From an uncultured Desulfovibrio sp. (GTDB taxonomy: Bacteria > Desulfobacterota > Desulfovibrionia > Desulfovibrionales > Desulfovibrionaceae), in contig NZ_CABSIF010000006.1 of NCBI RefSeq assembly GCF_902477725.1, positions 124,001-188,000 on the forward strand: 64,000 nt of DNA. The letters run 5' to 3'. Shown one piece after another: positions 7,695-16,256 of the stretch. The notes under the pieces are model-generated. The model was not told the origin of the DNA. It saw only the letters and a program-made list of their open reading frames with translations, and searched no databases. A program made the position numbers and the translations under genes. How positions within the stretch are numbered: position 1 is the first letter of the stretch; the number at the start of each line of letters is the position of its first letter.

Positions 7695-8750
7695 ATGCCT
7701 GTAGTCGATCTGCGCAGTGATACCCTGACCATTCCCACCGAGGCCATGCGTGCCGCCATGCGCGAGGCCGAAGTGGGCGATGATGGCCGTGTTGATGCGG
7801 AAGGGCGCGGCGGCGACCCCACAGTCAATCGGCTGGAAGATCATGCCGCCGAACTGCTGGGCAAGGAAGCCGCGCTTTTTTGCCCGTCGGGAACCATGGC
7901 CAATCTCGTCGCGCTGGCAACCTGGTGCGAGCGTGGGGATGCTGCGGCTCTGGAGCCGGACCTGCATGTGTTCCGCACCGAAAAGTCGCCCTTCATGGAA
8001 AAATTCCTGGGTGTTAAGCCGGTGTTTTATGCGCGTGATGCGGAGGGCATGCCCGAAGTCGCGTCCTTTGCGTCCGCTTGCGCGACGCCGGGCCTCAAGC
8101 TGGCCTGTGTGGAAAACAGCCACAACTTCGGCGGCGGCATCTGCGTGTCGCTGGCGCGGCAGCAGGCGCTGGCCGCTACGGCCCGCAAGGCGGCTGTCCC
8201 CGTGCACATGGACGGCGCAAGGCTGTTCAACGCCGCCGTGGCCCTCGGGGTGGACGCCGCGCATCTGGCCGCCTGCGCGGACAGCGTGATGTTCTGCCTT
8301 TCCAAGGGGCTGGGCGCTCCGTTCGGTTCCGTGCTGTGCGGAACGCGCGAGTTCGTTGCCCAGGCGCGGCAGACGCGCAAATTGCTTGGCGGCGGCATGC
8401 GGCAGGCGGGCATTATGGCCGCTGCCGGGCTGGTGGCCTTGCGCACGGGCATTGAGCGCCTTGCGGAAGACCACGAAAACGCCCGCCATCTCGGCGCGGC
8501 CTTGGCGGCCTATGACGAGTTTGTGCTCACGCCTGTGCAGAGCAATATTGTGATGCTGGATATAAGCGCTTCCGGCAGGTCTTCAGAATGGTTCGAGCAA
8601 AAGCTTGCGCCTCTGGGGCTGCTGGCTAAGGGCATGGGCAAGAATCATCTGCGGCTGACAACTTACAATGGCGTGGGGCGTCAGGATATGGCGCGAGCCA
8701 TTGAGGCCTTTGAGCGCTTTATGGAAGAAAACCGCGCCCTGTGGAAGTAA
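7695..8750 (+). CDS. ltaE: Low-specificity L-threonine aldolase
   Basis: PLP-dependent fold-type I enzyme of about 351 residues that cleaves L-threonine/L-allo-threonine to glycine and acetaldehyde. The N-terminus V-D-L-R-S-D-T is the family signature; the PLP lysine is in C-L-S-K-G-L-G-A-P, with H-M-D-G-A-R-L-F upstream for the pyridine-ring aspartate and C-P-S-G-T-M-A-N for phosphate contacts. ATG 7695 is preferred to the in-frame GTG at 7686 because AAAAGGTG then sits 6 nt upstream as ribosome-binding site. It is probably cotranscribed with the symporter, giving uptake plus catabolism of threonine or a relative. Confidence 0.93.
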   Translation: MPVVDLRSDTLTIPTEAMRAAMREAEVGDDGRVDAEGRGGDPTVNRLEDHAAELLGKEAALFCPSGTMANLVALATWCERGDAAALEPDLHVFRTEKSPFMEKFLGVKPVFYARDAEGMPEVASFASACATPGLKLACVENSHNFGGGICVSLARQQALAATARKAAVPVHMDGARLFNAAVALGVDAAHLAACADSVMFCLSKGLGAPFGSVLCGTREFVAQARQTRKLLGGGMRQAGIMAAAGLVALRTGIERLAEDHENARHLGAALAAYDEFVLTPVQSNIVMLDISASGRSSEWFEQKLAPLGLLAKGMGKNHLRLTTYNGVGRQDMARAIEAFERFMEENRALWK

Positions 8751-8787
8751 TGCCTGCCAGTAAACTGTCGCTGCAATAAAAAAATGA

Positions 8788-8830
8788 TAAAGCCGCGCCG
8801 ATGGTCATAACGACTGTTGGCGCGGCTTTA
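8788..8830. terminator. Bidirectional terminator between ltaE and tunR
   Basis: Perfect 12-bp stem TAAAGCCGCGCC / GGCGCGGCTTTA with a 19-nt loop, T-rich on the plus side and preceded by an A-run at 8778-8784. It serves the convergent ends of ltaE and the regulator gene. Confidence 0.85.
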
Positions 8831-8846
8831 TTTGCGAGTTTGCTGG

Positions 8847-9971
8847 CTAATCTACGGTGAGAATGACGGAAAAAGCCTTGAAAAATACCGTTACGGTCTG
8901 CCCGGCCACGAGATTGATGGGGTTTTCCGGCCCACGGTTGCGCAGGGCGCAGACCTGACTGCCTTCGCCGAGTGCCACCAGAATTTCGGCCACCATTTCA
9001 TCTTCCCGCACCCTTTCCACCACGCCGGTAAAACAGTTTTCCGCCGGAGGGGAACTTTTGGGCGAGAGTTCGCCCCCCTGCACCAGCACCCAGGGGGCCT
9101 TGATGCTGGCATTGACCAGCTTGCCTTCATTGAGGGCCAGGGTCTTGGCGCTTTCGTCCGTAATGAGCGAGGCCACACGCAGGCCGCCTGCGGTGCGCAG
9201 CACCACTTCGACCAGCAGCCCGCTCTGGCGCAATGAGGTTATGCGCCCCTGAAAGACGTTGCGCGCACTGGTTTTCATGGGTCGCTCCCTTTGCAGTTGT
9301 TCGCGCAGCAGGCGTTTGGCCTCCTGCGGGTCGCAGCGGACAATGCCGCTCTGGCCGGGCGCGGATCGCCGGCCAAGAAAAATATCCACAACGGGCAGGG
9401 GCAGGCCTTGTCTGCCCAGCTCAAGGGCGCGGGTATGGCGCAGGGCGCGGGCGCTCAAAAGGCCCTTGGGCAGGCCGCAGGCAGCGCCGCACTGTTGCAG
9501 GCAGCGGCGCACGTAACTGGCGTCGCAGCGCATGAGCTCGCGTGTTTCAGGAAACAGCGCCGGGTCTTCCAGCACGCGCTTGAGGCGGCGGCTGATGGTA
9601 AGCGGCAGGGGAACCTCGCGCCCAGGGCCATCATTGCTGCCCGGCACATGGATAACGCCGTCCTGAAAATCAAGATGCACGGGCATGATCTCAAAAATTT
9701 CCACAAGCCGCAGGGCCGCATAACGCAGCAGCATGAAAATCAGCCACATGCGCAGGCGGGGGCGTTTTTCGCGCGGGCCTCGGGCGGCGCTGGCCCGTTC
9801 CCACAACCATGTTTCCACGGCCAGAAGCTCGCGCGGGCTGATGCGCCCTGTATCCTGCAGCAGGGCGGCGGAGTCGCGCCGCATAAGGCGCTGGCGCAGC
9901 CATGCCCTGTCTGCGGAAGAGAGAGAGCGCAAAAGCGCGGCCATTTCCTCACGGTTTTTGTTTTTTTCCAT
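8847..9971 (-). CDS. tunR: TunR-like tungstate/molybdate regulator: inactive tyrosine-recombinase domain fused to two TOBE (Mop) domains
   Basis: A 374-residue protein. About residues 15-235 have the tyrosine-recombinase fold: box I arginine in A-L-R-L-V-E-I and the box II arginine in A-R-A-L-R-H-T-R are kept. However, the preceding His is Arg, the usual L-G-H is L-G-R, and no nucleophilic Tyr follows (S-G-I-V-R-C), so recombination looks impossible and the fold probably only binds DNA. The C-terminus has two tandem Mop/TOBE domains (first: G-L-R-V-A-S-L-I-T-D-E-S-A), the oxyanion-binding module of ModE. This architecture is the TunR family reported from Desulfovibrio. It faces modABC divergently. 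ATG 9971 is preferred over an upstream TTG at 10004. Confidence 0.85.
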   Translation of the reverse strand: MEKNKNREEMAALLRSLSSADRAWLRQRLMRRDSAALLQDTGRISPRELLAVETWLWERASAARGPREKRPRLRMWLIFMLLRYAALRLVEIFEIMPVHLDFQDGVIHVPGSNDGPGREVPLPLTISRRLKRVLEDPALFPETRELMRCDASYVRRCLQQCGAACGLPKGLLSARALRHTRALELGRQGLPLPVVDIFLGRRSAPGQSGIVRCDPQEAKRLLREQLQRERPMKTSARNVFQGRITSLRQSGLLVEVVLRTAGGLRVASLITDESAKTLALNEGKLVNASIKAPWVLVQGGELSPKSSPPAENCFTGVVERVREDEMVAEILVALGEGSQVCALRNRGPENPINLVAGQTVTVFFKAFSVILTVD

Positions 9972-10017
9972 GCTGATTCCCGTCAGTTTTCCTGCCTTAT
10001 ACAAGTAAAACCCTTTT

Positions 10018-10098
10018 GTTGTACAGTGTTCACGCTTTCATCAAAAAACGTGACTGTATTGCTCGCCTTCAAGGGTTCTGTACTGTTGGCGTACAAAC
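10018..10098. promoter_or_regulatory. Candidate operator region between tunR and modA
   Basis: The intergenic stretch has repeated TGTAC-type words: TTGTAC at 10019-10024, GTAC at 10080-10083 and GTAC(AA) at 10091-10096, the last two in CTGTACTGTTGGCGTACAA. There is also an interrupted dyad ACAGT-gtt-CACG (10023-10034) against CGTGACTGT (10049-10057). These are candidate sites for the divergent oxyanion-responsive regulator; the true motif was not verified. Confidence 0.45.
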
Positions 10099-10125
10099 CG
10101 CGCTTCTGGCGCACGGAGGAATTTC

Positions 10126-10893
10126 ATGAAAAAGACTGCATACGCTCGTGGGGCCTTTTGCCGCATAGCTTTGGCGCTGGGTTGCGTAGCCTTGCTCAGC
10201 CTTCCCGTTCAGGCTGCGGAAATAACCGTTTCTGCCGCTGCCAGCCTTACCAATGCCTTTAACGAAATCAAAGGCGTGTTTGAAAAGAAGCACACCGGCT
10301 TGCAGGTGCACACCAACTATGCTGCCTCCAATCCGCTGCTCAAACAGATTCAGGAAGGCGCGCCCGTAGACGTTTTTGCCTCTGCCGACCAGGGCACCAT
10401 GGACAAGGCCGTGGCCGCCAAGGTTGTTGACCCCGCCACGCGCAAGGATTTTGCGCTCAACGACCTCGTGCTTATCGTGCCCGCTGGCTCCAAAAAGCCC
10501 GCCAAGCTTGAAGACATCAAGGCATTCAAGCGTGTTGCCATCGGCAATCCCGATTCGGTGCCCGCCGGACGTTACACCAAGGACGCGCTGAACACCGCCA
10601 AACTGTGGGAAGCCGTGCAGCCCCAGCTTATCCTGGGCAACAGCGTGCGTCAGGTGCTGGACTATGTGGCCCGTGGCGAGGTTGATGCCGGTTTTGTTTA
10701 CCGTACAGATGCCAAGCTGCTTGCGGACAAGGTTGAAGTGGTCATGATTGTGGAAGGTCACGATCCCGTGAGCTATCCCATTGCCGTTGCCACCACTGGC
10801 AAGGATGCCAAGATGGGCCAGGAATTTCTGAACTTTGTGCTTTCGCCTGAAGGGCAGGCAGTGCTCGCCAAGTACGGTTTCTCCAAGCCGTAG
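10126..10893 (+). CDS. modA: Molybdate/tungstate ABC transporter, periplasmic binding protein ModA
   Basis: A 255-residue secreted protein. The Sec signal peptide is residues 1-30, cleaved after V-Q-A. The mature N-terminus E-I-T-V-S-A-A-A-S-L-T-N-A-F is the ModA signature, where A-A-S-L contacts the oxyanion. Later V-F-A-S-A-D-Q, N-D-L-V-L-I-V-P-A-G and E-V-D-A-G-F-V-Y-R-T-D-A match the family. It captures molybdate or tungstate for ModBC. A strong site (GGAGG, 7 nt) precedes the ATG. It is first in modABC and probably repressed by the TunR-like protein under oxyanion excess. Confidence 0.95.
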   Translation: MKKTAYARGAFCRIALALGCVALLSLPVQAAEITVSAAASLTNAFNEIKGVFEKKHTGLQVHTNYAASNPLLKQIQEGAPVDVFASADQGTMDKAVAAKVVDPATRKDFALNDLVLIVPAGSKKPAKLEDIKAFKRVAIGNPDSVPAGRYTKDALNTAKLWEAVQPQLILGNSVRQVLDYVARGEVDAGFVYRTDAKLLADKVEVVMIVEGHDPVSYPIAVATTGKDAKMGQEFLNFVLSPEGQAVLAKYGFSKP

Positions 10894-11043
10894 TGCATGA
10901 AGGCGCGGCCCGTGCTCTTGCGCACCGGCCTGCAATGATGGATTGTGCTTACTGGCGGTTGCCGTTTTGGCAGAAGCGGCAACCGCCTTCAGTATTTTTT
11001 ACGTATCAACGGATCAGTTCAGTGGCAGGGGGCAGAGTTGGAA

Positions 11044-11724
11044 ATGGATTTTGACCTGGCGTTTATCTGGAGCCCGCTGGAGCTTTCGTTGCGCGTGGCA
11101 GGAGCGGCTACGGCTGTTTCCTTTGTTGTGGCAACGCTGGCGGCCTGGCGGCTGGCCCGCAAAAAAGGCCCCATGCCCGCCCTGCTGGACGCCCTGTGCT
11201 CGTTGCCGCTGGTGCTGCCCCCCACAGTGCTTGGCTACTATCTTATCTTGCTGGTGGGGCGGCGCGGCGTTTTTGGGCATGGGCTGGCAGAACTGGGCAT
11301 CAATCTGATTTTTTCCTGGCAGGGGGCTGTGGTTGCAGCTACTGTTGTGGTTTTTCCGCTTATCTACAAGTCGGCCCGCGCAGCGCTGGAGCAGGTGGAC
11401 AAACATCTGGAAGACGCGGCCCGCACGCTTGGGGCCTCGGAATGGCGGGTGTTTGTCAGCGTGTCTCTACCCTTGGCCTGGAAGGGTATTTTTGCGGGCA
11501 TCATGCTGGCCTTTGCGCGCGGCATGGGCGAATTTGGCGCAACCCTGATGATTGCGGGCAATATCCCCGGCAAGACCCAGACCCTGGCCCTCGCCATCTA
11601 CGATGCCTTTCAGGCGGGTAATGACCTCCAGGCCTCATGGCTTGTGTTCATTACCTCCGCCGTGTGCGTGGCCCTGCTGATGGCGGCGGAACTGCTTGTG
11701 AAACTCAAGAGGCGGCGCAGATGA
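11044..11724 (+). CDS. modB: Molybdate ABC transporter permease ModB
   Basis: Inner-membrane permease of 226 residues with about five to six transmembrane helices. The cytoplasmic EAA loop that docks on ModC reads E-D-A-A-R-T-L-G-A-S-E-W-R-V-F near residue 125. A-R-G-M-G-E-F-G-A-T-L-M-I-A-G-N-I-P-G-K-T-Q-T is the ModB signature. The frame stays open upstream to 10945, but family length and a purine-rich AGGGGGCAGAG sequence favour ATG 11044. It overlaps modC by ATGA. Confidence 0.93.
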   Translation: MDFDLAFIWSPLELSLRVAGAATAVSFVVATLAAWRLARKKGPMPALLDALCSLPLVLPPTVLGYYLILLVGRRGVFGHGLAELGINLIFSWQGAVVAATVVVFPLIYKSARAALEQVDKHLEDAARTLGASEWRVFVSVSLPLAWKGIFAGIMLAFARGMGEFGATLMIAGNIPGKTQTLALAIYDAFQAGNDLQASWLVFITSAVCVALLMAAELLVKLKRRRR

Positions 11725-12482
11725 TTTCGTTGCGGCTGGTAAAAAGTTTCAGGAACGGGGTTACGCCCTTCAACCTGGATGTGCGCTACGATATCGGCGA
11801 CGAGCACAAGTGCGCCGTGCTTTTTGGCCCTTCCGGTTCCGGCAAGTCGCTGACCATGCAGTGTCTGGCGGGGCTGACAAAGCCCGACGCAGGCCACATC
11901 CGCATTGGCGACTGTACGTTGTACGATGCCGCGCAGGGCGTGTTTGTTTCTGTGCAGAAGCGGCGCATCGGCTACATGTTTCAGGATTACGCCCTGTTTC
12001 CGCACCTGAGCCTGTTGCAGAACGTGGCCTATCCGCGCACGGGCTGCTGGCCCTGGAAGGTGCGCGGCGAGGAGCGCGACAAGGCGCAGGCCATGCTGGA
12101 ACGCTTGGGCATCGGGCATCTGGCGGCCCACCTACCCTCGCAGATATCTGGCGGGCAGCGGCAACGCGCGGCTCTGGCGCGGGCGCTCAATGCAGACCCC
12201 TTGCTTCTGCTGCTTGATGAGCCTTTTTCCGCCCTTGATCCCCTGCTGCGTGAACGCCTGCGCGAAGAACTGCTCGAACTGATGGATGACCTGACCATCC
12301 CTGCCGTGATTATCAGTCACGACCCTGACGATGTGGATACCTTTGCGGGCGGGCTTGTGCTCTATGACCGGGGCGGCGCGCGCACGGTGCCGGACTATGC
12401 AGATCTGCGCAAGGATTTTGCCACAGCGGGCAAGTGTCTGCGGCATTTGCAGGAGCAGGTCTGGGCCTGTCAATCGGCCTGA
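11721..12482 (+). CDS. modC: Molybdate ABC transporter ATPase ModC, without C-terminal Mop domain
   Basis: ABC ATPase of 253 residues energising ModAB. Walker A is G-P-S-G-S-G-K-S (about residues 36-43), Q-loop F-Q-D-Y near 86, signature I-S-G-G-Q-R-Q near 143, Walker B L-L-L-L-D-E-P-F near 164 and the switch His in I-S-H-D near 197. Canonical ModC is about 350 residues and ends in a TOBE/Mop regulatory domain; that domain is absent here, and the neighbouring regulator has two. The start at 11721 overlaps the modB stop (ATGA). Confidence 0.92.
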   Translation: MISLRLVKSFRNGVTPFNLDVRYDIGDEHKCAVLFGPSGSGKSLTMQCLAGLTKPDAGHIRIGDCTLYDAAQGVFVSVQKRRIGYMFQDYALFPHLSLLQNVAYPRTGCWPWKVRGEERDKAQAMLERLGIGHLAAHLPSQISGGQRQRAALARALNADPLLLLLDEPFSALDPLLRERLREELLELMDDLTIPAVIISHDPDDVDTFAGGLVLYDRGGARTVPDYADLRKDFATAGKCLRHLQEQVWACQSA

Positions 12483-12572
12483 CGGCGTATCGCTCTTGTA
12501 AGCCGAGTGCAAAAAAAATAGCCGGTGGTGACTGTCTGCGAGGAAAATGTGGGCTAATACTGCGGCGTTCTG

Positions 12573-14180
12573 CTACAGCATTTCCTGCGAGGATTTTGAC
12601 ATCCGTTTGACCATGTAAAGTTCGCTGTCGGCCCTTTTGAGCGCATCTTCAACAGACTCGTTCGCGCAGTGCCATGTGGCGTGCCCTATGCTGATGCCGA
12701 TGCGCAGCATGAGGCCGTCGATGGAAATGGGCGCTCCCACATCCTCGCGGATGCGGTTAATTGTGCGCAGTATGTCTGGTGTGCCCCTGGTATGGCCGAG
12801 CAGGGCCAGAAATTCATCGCCTCCCAGTCGCACCAGTACGTCATCCTTACGCAGGCACCGGGTGAGGCGCTGCCCCAGAATGGTCAGCACGGCATCGCCC
12901 ACGTGGTGCCCGTGCGCATCGTTGACTGGTTTGAAGCCGTCCAGATCCATATACAGCAGTTCGACCAGCCCCTGGCTTTGCGTCAGGCTGGGCATGGCCT
13001 CTTCAATGCGCGCAGCCAGACCGTGCCTGTTCAGCAGGCCTGTGAGGGCATCGCGCTCTGCAGTATGCTGGATGCGGTTCCGGTCTCTTTCTGTGCGCGT
13101 GAGGTTTTCGACCAGTGTGGACAAGGAGGCTGAAAGTACTTCAATTTCGCGTATGCCCCGATTGCGCGGAATGGTGACGCGTTCGCCCCGGCTGAGCCTG
13201 TCTGCAGCTGCGGTAAGCGCCTTGAGGGGGGCAATGGTGCGCTGGGCGATGTATCCGGCAACCAGTGCGAACAGCACCGCCAGTAAGAGGCCAGCCACAA
13301 GAATGCGCGCCACAAGGCGACGCACGGGTTCGTAGGCGGCATCCAGCGATTGCCGCGCAACCACGCTCCACTGCAAGCCATCGTAGTCTTTGAATCCCGT
13401 GCAGCTTACTGCCGCGGTGAGGTAGGCAATGCCATCGGGCCATGTTTCTACGGCCCAGGCCGAAGTGGAGCGCTCAAGTTCTTGCAGCAGGGGCAGGGCC
13501 AGGGGCTTTTCAGTGTCGCCGCCCAGAATGACGCTACCGTCTGCACCTAGAACCATGATCTTGGTGTTCGTATCCGATCCTTCGCCCGAAAGGATGAATT
13601 CCTCCACCTCTCTGGCCCACGCCCAGCTCAGATGGGCTACCAGCACCCAGTCTTTCAGATCGCCCTCGCCAATGGGCATGCTGATGTCCACAAATTTCAT
13701 CGGGGAGTTTTCTGGGTGGGGCAGCAGCTGGGCAAGCAGGGTGGCCTTGCGCACGTCGCCCACAAAGAGGCCGTTTTTGCCCTGGCGGAAGATGGCGCAG
13801 ATGGAAAGATCTGCTCCTTCCAGCACTCCATCGGTGGCGACCAGAACCTTGCCCTGGGGATTCATGAGGCCGATCCAGGCAAAGGCGGGCATGGTGTCCT
13901 GCAACCGGTTCACGGCGATGGATAGTTTTTTCATATCGCCGCCGATTAGCCCAACCGTGTGGCGCAGAGTGCCCACCTCCTTGATCCAGAACCACATGGA
14001 CTGATCAAGGGCCTTGGCAAGGGATTGCACACGGTTGGTCAGCAGCAGGCCGCGTTCGTAGCGGGCCTCGCTGCTGGCTTCGCGCCCGGTTATGGCCGCA
14101 AGAAAGCATGATGACAGCAGGATAAGCAGCGTGAATGCCTCAATAAACTGCGCCTTGAGGCTGCGCGTGAATATGCGCAT
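12573..14180 (-). CDS. Membrane-bound diguanylate cyclase (sensor-HAMP-GGDEF)
   Basis: A 535-residue protein making c-di-GMP from two GTP. Order: TM helix at about 10-30, a periplasmic sensor of Cache-like size (about 35-285), second TM at about 290-312, HAMP-like linker (about 313-365) and C-terminal GGDEF domain. The active site is R-L-G-G-D-E-F with GGDEF at about 453-457, and the inhibitory site R-K-D-D sits exactly five residues before it, so product inhibition is expected. The ligand is unknown. AGGAGGAG precedes the ATG. It is convergent with modC and stands alone. Confidence 0.92.
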   Translation of the reverse strand: MRIFTRSLKAQFIEAFTLLILLSSCFLAAITGREASSEARYERGLLLTNRVQSLAKALDQSMWFWIKEVGTLRHTVGLIGGDMKKLSIAVNRLQDTMPAFAWIGLMNPQGKVLVATDGVLEGADLSICAIFRQGKNGLFVGDVRKATLLAQLLPHPENSPMKFVDISMPIGEGDLKDWVLVAHLSWAWAREVEEFILSGEGSDTNTKIMVLGADGSVILGGDTEKPLALPLLQELERSTSAWAVETWPDGIAYLTAAVSCTGFKDYDGLQWSVVARQSLDAAYEPVRRLVARILVAGLLLAVLFALVAGYIAQRTIAPLKALTAAADRLSRGERVTIPRNRGIREIEVLSASLSTLVENLTRTERDRNRIQHTAERDALTGLLNRHGLAARIEEAMPSLTQSQGLVELLYMDLDGFKPVNDAHGHHVGDAVLTILGQRLTRCLRKDDVLVRLGGDEFLALLGHTRGTPDILRTINRIREDVGAPISIDGLMLRIGISIGHATWHCANESVEDALKRADSELYMVKRMSKSSQEML

Positions 14181-14304
14181 GGCTCCTCCTGCGAAGGGAT
14201 GGCAGAAAAGCTGGTAAAGTATGCTGGTGATTTTGAAACCATACAGAAAATCAGGAAATAGGCAATGGGTCTAACTGTCCGCGCACTGCCTTTGTCAGGA
14301 AAAT

Positions 14305-14339
14305 AAAAGGGGGGTGCAGACGCAATGCACCCCCCTTTT
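14305..14339. terminator. Strong intrinsic terminator downstream of the TSUP gene
   Basis: Perfect 14-bp stem AAAAGGGGGGTGCA / TGCACCCCCCTTTT with a 7-nt loop; the AAAA/TTTT ends make it symmetric. It lies 50 bp past the stop of the minus-strand TSUP gene, which it should terminate. Confidence 0.88.
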
Positions 14340-14389
14340 GCTATAGGGTTTGAGGAGAAGATATTATTGGTTTTTTTATGAGAGATGCT

Positions 14390-15460
14390 TCAGGCCGCGC
14401 TGCCCAGCGCCGCTTCTTTGCGGTTGCGCTTTTGCCCGCGCCACATGCCGCCAAGGATCATGCCCGCGCCAACGAGTAATCCGGCGCACATGGTTATGAA
14501 GCTCACGACCTTGAGCAGATAGAGAATCCCCGGTCCCATCTGGATAAGCCCCAGCGCGCTGAGGTAGCCCGGCAGGGCGACAATACGGCTTGCGGCAACA
14601 ATGAGCATGATGGCGGCCATGACGTACTTGATCATGATGGGTTTGACGTAGGTGGTGCCGATGGCCCCAAGCTGCACGCCAAGCAGGGAGCCCGCCAGGA
14701 TGATAAAGACGAGGCGGATGTCTATCATGCCGTGCATGGCCCAGTTGACCGAGCCGCACAGGCCCATGACAAAGGCTGTGACAAGTTCCGTGCCGGATGC
14801 AATGAGTCCGGGTACGCCGATCACATAGATAAGCCCCGGCACGCCCACGAATCCGCCCACGGCAATGGTGGCGGCCAGCATACCTGTGGCTATGCCCACG
14901 GGCAGGGTAAACCACAGCGAAATACGCAAGCCGGATTTGGGAAAGGACATCATGGGCGGCAGGTTGATGGCCTGCAACTTTTGGGCAAGGGGCGGCGTGC
15001 TTTCGTCATCCTCCTTGCCAGAATGGCTGGAGCGCAGGGCATCCTTGAGAATGTAGCTGCCCACCACAACGAGAACCACCACAAAGGAAACGCTGACGTA
15101 AAGATCAGACCCAGCCTGGCCCCATTTTTCCAGAATAAAACGCTGAATGCGGATGCCAATCTGTACGCCTATGCCCGCTGTGGCGGCGATAACCATGCCC
15201 AATTTTACATCCACCTGACCGAAGCGGTAGCGCTTGATGGCGCCCACCATGGCCTTGGGGAACTTGTGGCACATGTTGCTGGCAACAGCCACGGCACCGG
15301 GCACACCCAGGCCCATCATGCCCGGCGTGAGAATAAAGGCCCCGCCGGAACCGATAAAACCGCTTACAAGCCCGCCCACAAATCCCACGGCCAGCAGAAA
15401 GGCCACGGAAACGGGCGTGAGTGTGATGAACTGGGACGGGTCAAGACTGAGCAGATCCAT
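14390..15460 (-). CDS. Sulfite exporter TauE/SafE (TSUP) family membrane protein
   Basis: An inner-membrane protein of 356 residues with about eight transmembrane segments and two glycine-rich repeat halves (G-L-V-S-G-F-I-G-S-G-G-A-F-I-L-T-P near residue 30; A-T-I-A-V-G-G-F-V-G-V-P-G near 215), the TSUP hallmark. Family members move sulfite, sulfoacetate, sulfolactate or related anions; the substrate here is unknown. ATG 15460 is chosen because GGAGG sits 5 nt upstream. It follows the small membrane gene at 15584-15997 on the same strand, both downstream of a sigma-54 promoter and facing an NtrC-type regulator. Confidence 0.9.
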   Translation of the reverse strand: MDLLSLDPSQFITLTPVSVAFLLAVGFVGGLVSGFIGSGGAFILTPGMMGLGVPGAVAVASNMCHKFPKAMVGAIKRYRFGQVDVKLGMVIAATAGIGVQIGIRIQRFILEKWGQAGSDLYVSVSFVVVLVVVGSYILKDALRSSHSGKEDDESTPPLAQKLQAINLPPMMSFPKSGLRISLWFTLPVGIATGMLAATIAVGGFVGVPGLIYVIGVPGLIASGTELVTAFVMGLCGSVNWAMHGMIDIRLVFIILAGSLLGVQLGAIGTTYVKPIMIKYVMAAIMLIVAASRIVALPGYLSALGLIQMGPGILYLLKVVSFITMCAGLLVGAGMILGGMWRGQKRNRKEAALGSAA

Positions 15461-15583
15461 GTTACCTCCGGCTGGCAGGCTGCCTGGGCGTACTGTTGTG
15501 CGCTGGCGCAAGGCCAGGCATGCCGTCGCTGAACAAAAAAATTGAGCCGGGCGGCGCGGCCCGGACCTGTGAAAAACGGTCGG

Positions 15584-15997
15584 TTAACCGTGAACCACGG
15601 CAGTGGTGTCCAGCCGGGGGGCAGGTGCGGCGCTCTGCCGGGTCACAGGCTTTGCGGTGGCTGGTGTGCTGTTCTTTTGCATGCCGGTAATACCGCATAA
15701 TTCCCAGAGCGCACCGGCAAAGTGACCGTGCACGTATGAGAGCAGCAGCACCGAGGCGATGGGCAGGGCTGTCCACAGACCGCCCTTTGCGCACAGGGCG
15801 GCAAAGGCATCGGCATTGCTAAAAGCCAGTACGTAAATGAGGATGCTGCCCGCGCCATAAAGCAGGGTCTGCTTCAGCACCGTGTTTTCGCGCTTGCCGT
15901 TCAGATTCCACAAATCGTCTGTCCAGCCGGATTGCCCGGCATCGGCATATGCCACAGCGGTAAACCAGTTTTCCATCGTTTTTTGCAGGGTGTTCAT
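15584..15997 (-). CDS. Small membrane protein of unknown function beside the TSUP transporter
   Basis: A 137-residue protein with no recognised domain. A soluble N-terminus of about 45 residues (W-F-T-A-V-A-Y-A-D-A-G) precedes two hydrophobic segments at about 45-68 and 74-97, ending in a Pro/Ala/Thr-rich tail. AGGAGG lies 5 nt before the ATG, directly downstream of the sigma-54 element, so this gene would be the first product of the operon with the TSUP gene following 123 bp later. An accessory role for the transporter is inferred from position only. Confidence 0.75.
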   Translation of the reverse strand: MNTLQKTMENWFTAVAYADAGQSGWTDDLWNLNGKRENTVLKQTLLYGAGSILIYVLAFSNADAFAALCAKGGLWTALPIASVLLLSYVHGHFAGALWELCGITGMQKNSTPATAKPVTRQSAAPAPRLDTTAVVHG

Positions 15998-16011
15998 GTC
16001 GGCCTCCTGTG

Positions 16012-16035
16012 CTGGCAGTTACAACTATTGTGCCA
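16012..16035 (-). promoter_or_regulatory. Near-consensus sigma-54 (-24/-12) promoter
   Basis: On the minus strand the sequence is TTGGCAC-AATAG-TTGT: TGGCAC (plus 16030-16035), a 5-bp spacer and TTGT (16021-16024), against consensus TGGCAC-N5-TTGC. Initiation would fall about 12 nt downstream, giving a very short leader that still holds the AGGAGG of the 137-residue gene. Confidence 0.78.
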
Positions 16036-16109
16036 AAAAGTTCAATCATTAACATGCTGTATTTATATGGATTTATTTATTTTGTGCTGTGCGGTACGCT
16101 ACCCAGGGA

Positions 16110-16215
16110 CTGTTTCATTCTGACATGCTCAAACAGGAAAGGGCTGCAATTTGTTGCAGGCCAAGGCTTGTCAGTTTTGTTTTATTTTTATACGCTGTTG
16201 CAAATTGAAACAGCG
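16110..16215. promoter_or_regulatory. Cluster of inverted repeats, candidate activator sites
   Basis: Three dyads lie about 90-200 bp upstream of the sigma-54 start: CTGTTT..AAACAG (16110-16136), CTGCAA-TTTG-TTGCAG (16144-16159) and CGCTGTT-N9-AACAGCG (16193-16215). That distance suits an NtrC-type enhancer-binding protein, which is encoded divergently next door. Confidence 0.5.
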
Positions 16216-16256
16216 TCGGGCGCGGGTGTAAACTCTTGCGCCTGCGGGGGTGAGGC

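Noticed and set aside
8847..9971. Integrase of a mobile element
   Set aside because: The recombinase catalytic Tyr and two His positions are missing, Mop domains are fused, and it faces modABC: a regulator, not an integrase.
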